DNA from: an uncultured Phycisphaerales bacterium
Lineage (GTDB): Bacteria; Planctomycetota; Phycisphaerae; Phycisphaerales; UBA1924
Reading direction: 5' to 3'
NCBI GenBank assembly: GCA_937891445.1
Contig: CALAFV010000626.1
Span: 1 to 8,803, forward strand
DNA: 8,803 nucleotides
Shown here: positions 5,792 to 8,803 of the stretch, piece by piece
Position numbering within the stretch: position 1 is the first letter of the stretch
Layout: every line of letters starts with the position of its first letter
Notes under the pieces: generated by a model
The model's input: the letters and a program-made list of their open reading frames with translations, nothing else
Told to the model about the DNA's origin: nothing
The model's database searches: none
Program-made: the position numbers and the translations under genes

Positions 5792-6862
5792 TCAGTCCTC
5801 CCGAGGTTCGTTGATCGGGTTGGGTTCGGGTTCGACGAGGCTGGACTGGTCGAAACGGATGACGTGCCCGCGGGGGCTTACGTCGTCCATGGACAGTCGG
5901 GCTTCGATGGGGGCGATCCAGCCGGGGAGGGTGAGGGCCGCGAACTCGGACCGTTTCCCTTCGGTGGTGACGTAGGTGAGGGACGCAGTGGACATGGACC
6001 CGTCGAGGAGGGACGCGGGCATGTTCAGCAGGCGGGCCACGTCGAGGACGGCGGCGTTGCGTCCTTCCACGAACAGGTCGGTTTCGACGGTCCCGTGAAC
6101 GCGGACCTCAATGTTGTGGGGGGTGTACCCGACCGCGCCGGTGGGGGAGGTGCGGGCGGCGGACCACTCGCTGACGAGGCGCGCGATTTCGCCTTCCTCG
6201 TCGTCCGCGTCACCGTCCGTCAACTGGTCGTCGGTGGTCTGGTGGAGTTCGACGAGGGGGATGGGGTTTTGGGCGCGACCGATCCAGGAGCGTTCCAACG
6301 CCCGGTAGCCCTTGATGGTGGACGCGCCGGTCATGAGGACACCACCGGACCCGTTGCCGGGGATGAGGATGACTTCCTCCGCGGACACGACGCGACCGTT
6401 CACGGTGACGCGTCCCGCGTCGTCCACGGCCCACTGGTCGTAGGGGATGTGAATGGCGTCGGTGATCTGCCCGGACGCGCCGCGTTCCACGGCCCACAGG
6501 GACCAGTCATAGAAGATCAGGTCGTCCACGGTCGCGGCCATGCGGTGCCAGGGGGACACGCCGGAGCGGGTGTTCCGCAACCAGGCGGGGGTGGTCTCAC
6601 GGTCTCCGGCGAACTCACGGAGGTTCATGGACGCGATGACGCCGACGAGGATGTCGCGGCCTCGTTTGAACGGGGGAATCTGCATCGCCCCGAGGCGGGT
6701 GACTTCCGCGATTTCACCCGCGAAGAACTCGGAGTAGGTGACGAGGGGGAGTGTTGAGGTCTGGTTGGGGGAGACCATCTGCATTGCGGTGAGGGTGGTT
6801 CCGGGCGCGTTGAGGAACGCCGTCGTTTTGGCGTGCCGTGTGAGCATGTCCAGGAATCCCAC
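5792..6862 (-). CDS. Portal protein, HK97 family (about 356 aa)
   Basis: The portal forms the dodecameric ring at one capsid vertex through which terminase pumps DNA. The best evidence is the C-terminal segment VARLLNMPASLLDGSMSTAS and the following TYVTTEGKRSEF (about 275-307), the usual portal motif of arriving at R-L-x-x-x-P-x-x-L-L-G followed by a Thr/Ser-rich turn and a helix. Also seen are SEFFAGEIAEV and a FKRGRDILVGVIASM helix near the N-terminus and an IPYDQW-type strand in mid-protein. I chose the GTG at 6862 because the product then begins MGFLDML, as portals often do; the ATG at 6847 and a GTG at 6889 are alternatives, and none has a good ribosome site. The frame is in fact open back to about 7027, across the hairpin and into the zinc-finger gene. 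It is shorter than HK97 portal (about 420). It ends 3 nt before the capsid ATG. Confidence 0.85.
   Translation of the reverse strand: MGFLDMLTRHAKTTAFLNAPGTTLTAMQMVSPNQTSTLPLVTYSEFFAGEIAEVTRLGAMQIPPFKRGRDILVGVIASMNLREFAGDRETTPAWLRNTRSGVSPWHRMAATVDDLIFYDWSLWAVERGASGQITDAIHIPYDQWAVDDAGRVTVNGRVVSAEEVILIPGNGSGGVLMTGASTIKGYRALERSWIGRAQNPIPLVELHQTTDDQLTDGDADDEEGEIARLVSEWSAARTSPTGAVGYTPHNIEVRVHGTVETDLFVEGRNAAVLDVARLLNMPASLLDGSMSTASLTYVTTEGKRSEFAALTLPGWIAPIEARLSMDDVSPRGHVIRFDQSSLVEPEPNPINEPRED
5796..5802 (-). promoter_or_regulatory. Ribosome binding site of the full-length protease-capsid fusion
   Basis: The coding strand reads GGGAGGA, overlapping the end of the portal gene and lying 7 nt before the ATG at 5788. 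It shows that the long form is meant to be translated and is not a chance upstream extension of the capsid frame. Confidence 0.65.
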
Positions 6863-6869
6863 GGGGCCA

Positions 6870-6911
6870 GGGTCGGGCCGAGTTTCCACATCCGAAAACC
6901 GGCCCGGACCC
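6870..6911 (-). other. Long stem-loop in the gap before the portal gene
   Basis: On the coding strand the arms are GGGT (6911-6908), CGGGCCG (6906-6900) and GTTTTC (6899-6894), a six-base loop GGATGT (6893-6888), then GGAAAC (6887-6882), CGGCCCG (6880-6874) and ACCC (6873-6870). That is 17 base pairs with one bulged base on each arm. One pair is a G-U wobble in the sense RNA; in antisense RNA it would be an A-C mismatch, so the structure fits an RNA element of the late transcript. No U-run follows, so it is not a classical terminator. It lies 7 nt before the preferred portal GTG, where it could occlude ribosome entry or guide RNA cleavage (inference). Confidence 0.65.
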
Positions 6912-6917
6912 GGCGTG

Positions 6918-7109
6918 TCACGCGACGCGTCGTCGGCGTCGTCGCATGTCGAGGACGGTCGCGGCTTGGTGCGCTCCGGGGTGCACGCGTTGTTCGTGGT
7001 CGCGGGCCGCTTTCCACGATTCGTCACGGTCGAACCGGAACGCGAACCAGTGGGGGCATTCGTCGCACACGACGACGCACCCGTTCTGTGTGCAGTCCAC
7101 CCGGATCAT
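6918..7109 (-). CDS. Small zinc-finger-like protein with polyarginine tail (63 aa)
   Basis: The ATG overlaps the terminase stop as ATGA, so translation is probably coupled. The 63-residue product contains C-D-E-C followed by 19 residues and then H-E-Q-R-V-H, that is C-x2-C-x19-H-x4-H, a plausible zinc-binding C2H2-type knuckle, plus a further Cys pair near the N-terminus (Cys6 and Cys11). It ends with six consecutive arginines (MRRRRRRVA), suggesting nucleic-acid binding. Small proteins of this kind between terminase and portal genes are known in actinobacteriophages but their function is not established. Given the location, a DNA-packaging accessory role is possible. I do not recognise a named family. 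The frame is short, but the 4-bp overlap and the ordered Cys/His spacing make it a real gene. Confidence 0.7.
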   Translation of the reverse strand: MIRVDCTQNGCVVVCDECPHWFAFRFDRDESWKAARDHEQRVHPGAHQAATVLDMRRRRRRVA

Positions 7110-8671
7110 GCGGCCACCATCCCCCGTGCACGGACCTTGGGTTTCGAGGTGTCGAACGCGAGGAGCGCGAGGGCGGACGCTTCCACGGCGGTGATGTCAT
7201 CGTTCGGCTTCTTCGGGTCGCGTCCGAGGAGCCACCCCCGGTCACCGGCTTTCCGTTTCACGGTGCGGTGGATGCCTTCGGTGAGGATGACCTGTTCCCG
7301 GTAGTGGCGGATGTTCTCCCGTTCGACCTCGTCCACGAGGAGGGACGCGGCGCGTTTCACGTCCGCGAACACGCGCGGGTCGAGGCGGGGGCGCGGGTTG
7401 GATCGGGTCAGTTTCTCGACGATGAGGGAACCGACCTGCGACCCGGCGTCGTAGGTGACGGGCACACGGTATTTGCGGGCGTAGCGGAGGAGGGCGGGTG
7501 CGGCTTTGTCGATCCCGTCGAGGTGGTCGAGTTGGACGAGCACGGCACGCCCGTCGTCGTCACGCCACGCGGCGACGATTGACACGCACAACTGGTCGGG
7601 GTGGGGCGCGAACGCGAGCGCGAACCGTTCGGGGGGTGCGGGGAGGGTGTCGTCCGTGCCGGTGCGCGCCCACTTCAACGGGTCGAACAGGGTGACGGTG
7701 CCGCCCTCGTCACCGAACAGGCCACCGTACTCCGCGGCGAACACACGCCGGGGGAGGGTTTCGTAGTTCCCGCGCACCGCGTCGAGGGTGGTGAGGGTGC
7801 CGATGCCGGGGTGCGCGGCGACGATGAGGGGTTCCACGGTGTCCCACGAGTCCAAGTCCTCGTCCTGGACGGTGTCGGGCATCGCGTACTCCACGATCCC
7901 CGCGCGTCCCGCGCGTCCCAGTTCCAGCCAGTCCCACAACAGGTTCCCGCGCCGGTACTTGCCCGCGGTGCCCGCGACCACGATCTGCGCGCCCGCACGC
8001 GTGTCCAGGGTGGGGAGCGCGGCGGCGAGCGTGTCCTCCACTTTCTGCGGGTCGGGTTCCCCCGCCTCGTCGAGGATGACCATGTCGAACGCTTCACCAC
8101 GCAGGTCGTCCATCGTGGACAGCCACGCGACGGAACCCCCGGACTCGTGGAACTCGACCCGCTCCTGACCGGACGCACGCACTACCTTGTAGGTGCCGTC
8201 GTCCAGCCCGGACCGTTCAACCGCGGGCACCACGTCCTTCATGAACCGGGACCGTCCCGCCTTACCCGTCGTCATCGTCAGGATGCCGACCCGGTAGTCC
8301 TCCCGCGCCCTGGCCCGACCCAACGCGACCGCGATCAACGTCGTGGACTTCGACGAACGGCGGGGCAGGAGGATCGCGTTCCTCGTTTCCCCCGCCGCGA
8401 GCACATCCGCGACAAGCAACTGTTGCGGTTGGGGTGAGCGGCCACGCATCGCACGATCCCCGTGGAACCGCAACATGCGCGCCCCATCCAGGAACTCCGC
8501 ACGCGACTCCACCGTGGACACCACACGCGAAACCACACGCGGCGGCAACGCACGATCACGCACACGCACCCACACGTCAGGGTCGGACAAAACCTCGCCC
8601 GATACGGCCTCGCCGGGGGACGCAGACCTTTCCCTCAAAAGATCGACCCCCGGCATGCTGTTGTTGGTCAC
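7106..8671 (-). CDS. Terminase large subunit (packaging ATPase-nuclease, 521 aa)
   Basis: This is the motor that drives DNA through the portal and cuts it. Using the GTG at 8671 (overlapping the upstream stop as GTGA; a GTG at 8674 is equally possible), the ATPase domain has a P-loop-like PRRSSKSTT at 103-111, a Walker B MVILDEA at 197-203 with Asp201/Glu202, and a coupling motif AGTAG at 233-237. The C-terminal nuclease half has VTYDAGSQVGSLI (Asp408) as the second acidic site and GWLLGRDPKKPNDDITAVEA near residues 479-498 as the third. The first nuclease site, normally an Asp in a strand around 350-358, reads FALAFAPHPD and lacks Asp at the expected spot. The P-loop has Ser in place of the usual Gly before Lys. 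Length is normal for the family. No small-subunit gene is visible unless the partial upstream gene or the zinc-finger gene fills that role. Confidence 0.92.
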   Translation of the reverse strand: MTNNSMPGVDLLRERSASPGEAVSGEVLSDPDVWVRVRDRALPPRVVSRVVSTVESRAEFLDGARMLRFHGDRAMRGRSPQPQQLLVADVLAAGETRNAILLPRRSSKSTTLIAVALGRARAREDYRVGILTMTTGKAGRSRFMKDVVPAVERSGLDDGTYKVVRASGQERVEFHESGGSVAWLSTMDDLRGEAFDMVILDEAGEPDPQKVEDTLAAALPTLDTRAGAQIVVAGTAGKYRRGNLLWDWLELGRAGRAGIVEYAMPDTVQDEDLDSWDTVEPLIVAAHPGIGTLTTLDAVRGNYETLPRRVFAAEYGGLFGDEGGTVTLFDPLKWARTGTDDTLPAPPERFALAFAPHPDQLCVSIVAAWRDDDGRAVLVQLDHLDGIDKAAPALLRYARKYRVPVTYDAGSQVGSLIVEKLTRSNPRPRLDPRVFADVKRAASLLVDEVERENIRHYREQVILTEGIHRTVKRKAGDRGWLLGRDPKKPNDDITAVEASALALLAFDTSKPKVRARGMVAA

Positions 8672-8803
8672 CACTTGGGGAACTGCCTCTCGTACTCGTG
8701 GCGCTGATGTTCGGCCTGCTGTTGCGCGAAGTCATCCCATCGACGACGCACCTTGTCCGGGTGTCGTTCGTAGTAGCGCTGCTTCTGTGCGCGCACCTTG
8801 TCG
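8668..8803 (-). CDS. C-terminal end of an unidentified basic protein (5' part outside window)
   Basis: Forty-four codons are visible before a TGA at 8670-8668 that overlaps the terminase GTG as GTGA. The visible tail is strongly helical and charged (rich in Arg, Lys, Gln, Glu) and contains DKVR twice, 15 residues apart, around a RYYERHP segment, then ends EYERQFPKW. Tandem basic segments like this occur in phage HNH-type endonucleases, and the position just before the terminase large subunit is also that of small terminase or HNH genes. With no catalytic part in view, I do not assign a function. The coding call rests on the open frame, the amino-acid pattern and the 4-bp overlap typical of this operon. 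Confidence 0.65.
   Translation of the reverse strand, partial: DKVRAQKQRYYERHPDKVRRRWDDFAQQQAEHQRHEYERQFPKW

Noticed and set aside
5615..6757. 380-codon plus-strand open frame
   Set aside because: Antisense to portal and capsid genes, glycine/valine/aspartate-rich with no family features; a shadow of codon bias.
6870..6911. Hairpin read as a classical Rho-independent terminator
   Set aside because: No U-run follows on either strand, and the late genes continue immediately downstream. A U-poor terminator cannot be excluded but is not the default reading.
7902..7919. Tandem GCGCGTCCC repeat
   Set aside because: Only two copies, in frame, encoding Gly-Arg-Ala twice within the terminase; ordinary coding repetition.
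7601..8437. 278-codon plus-strand open frame
   Set aside because: Antisense to terminase motifs that are clearly coding on the minus strand.

Overview
This GC-rich window is the virion-structure module of a tailed (siphovirus-type) phage or prophage of an actinobacterium. Every gene I can support lies on the minus strand, so the biological order runs from high to low coordinates. The genes are packed end to end with 4-bp ATGA/GTGA overlaps or gaps of a few bases, as in one late operon. The strong G/C third-position bias, GTG starts and HK97-type head proteins point to a phage of a high-GC Gram-positive host. Free phage versus prophage cannot be decided from the window.

In transcription order: the end of an unidentified basic protein (8668-8803, partial); the terminase large subunit (7106-8671); a 63-residue C2H2-like zinc-finger protein with a six-arginine tail (6918-7109); a short gap that holds a long RNA-type hairpin (6870-6911); the portal protein (about 5792-6862); a 521-residue fusion of prohead protease and major capsid protein (4223-5788); a head-tail connector (3869-4204); a tail terminator (3499-3879); the tail tube protein (3077-3496); a basic HK97-gp10-like protein (2574-3074); a short tape measure protein (1234-2571); a 121-residue tail-tip protein (872-1237); and the N-terminal 291 residues of a probable receptor-binding minor tail protein with two carbohydrate-binding-like beta-sandwich modules (1-875, cut by the window edge).

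Together these genes package DNA (terminase, portal), build and mature the capsid (protease-capsid fusion), close the head and attach the tail (connector, terminator, gp10-like protein), set tail length (tape measure) and start the tip. The set is unusually compact. The protease is fused to the capsid protein, I see no separate scaffold, no separate head-closure gene and no frameshifting tail chaperone pair, and the tape measure is short. That resembles the very small siphoviruses of Arthrobacter and Microbacterium (from memory, not checked).

The two most interesting signals are: (1) a consensus Shine-Dalgarno and ATG inside the protease-capsid gene exactly at the domain boundary (codon 180), predicting that one gene makes both the fusion and a free capsid protein; and (2) a 17-bp stem-loop just before the portal gene whose base pairing is complete only in the sense-strand RNA. 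No RNA genes, CRISPR arrays, insertion sequences, integrase or attachment sites were seen.
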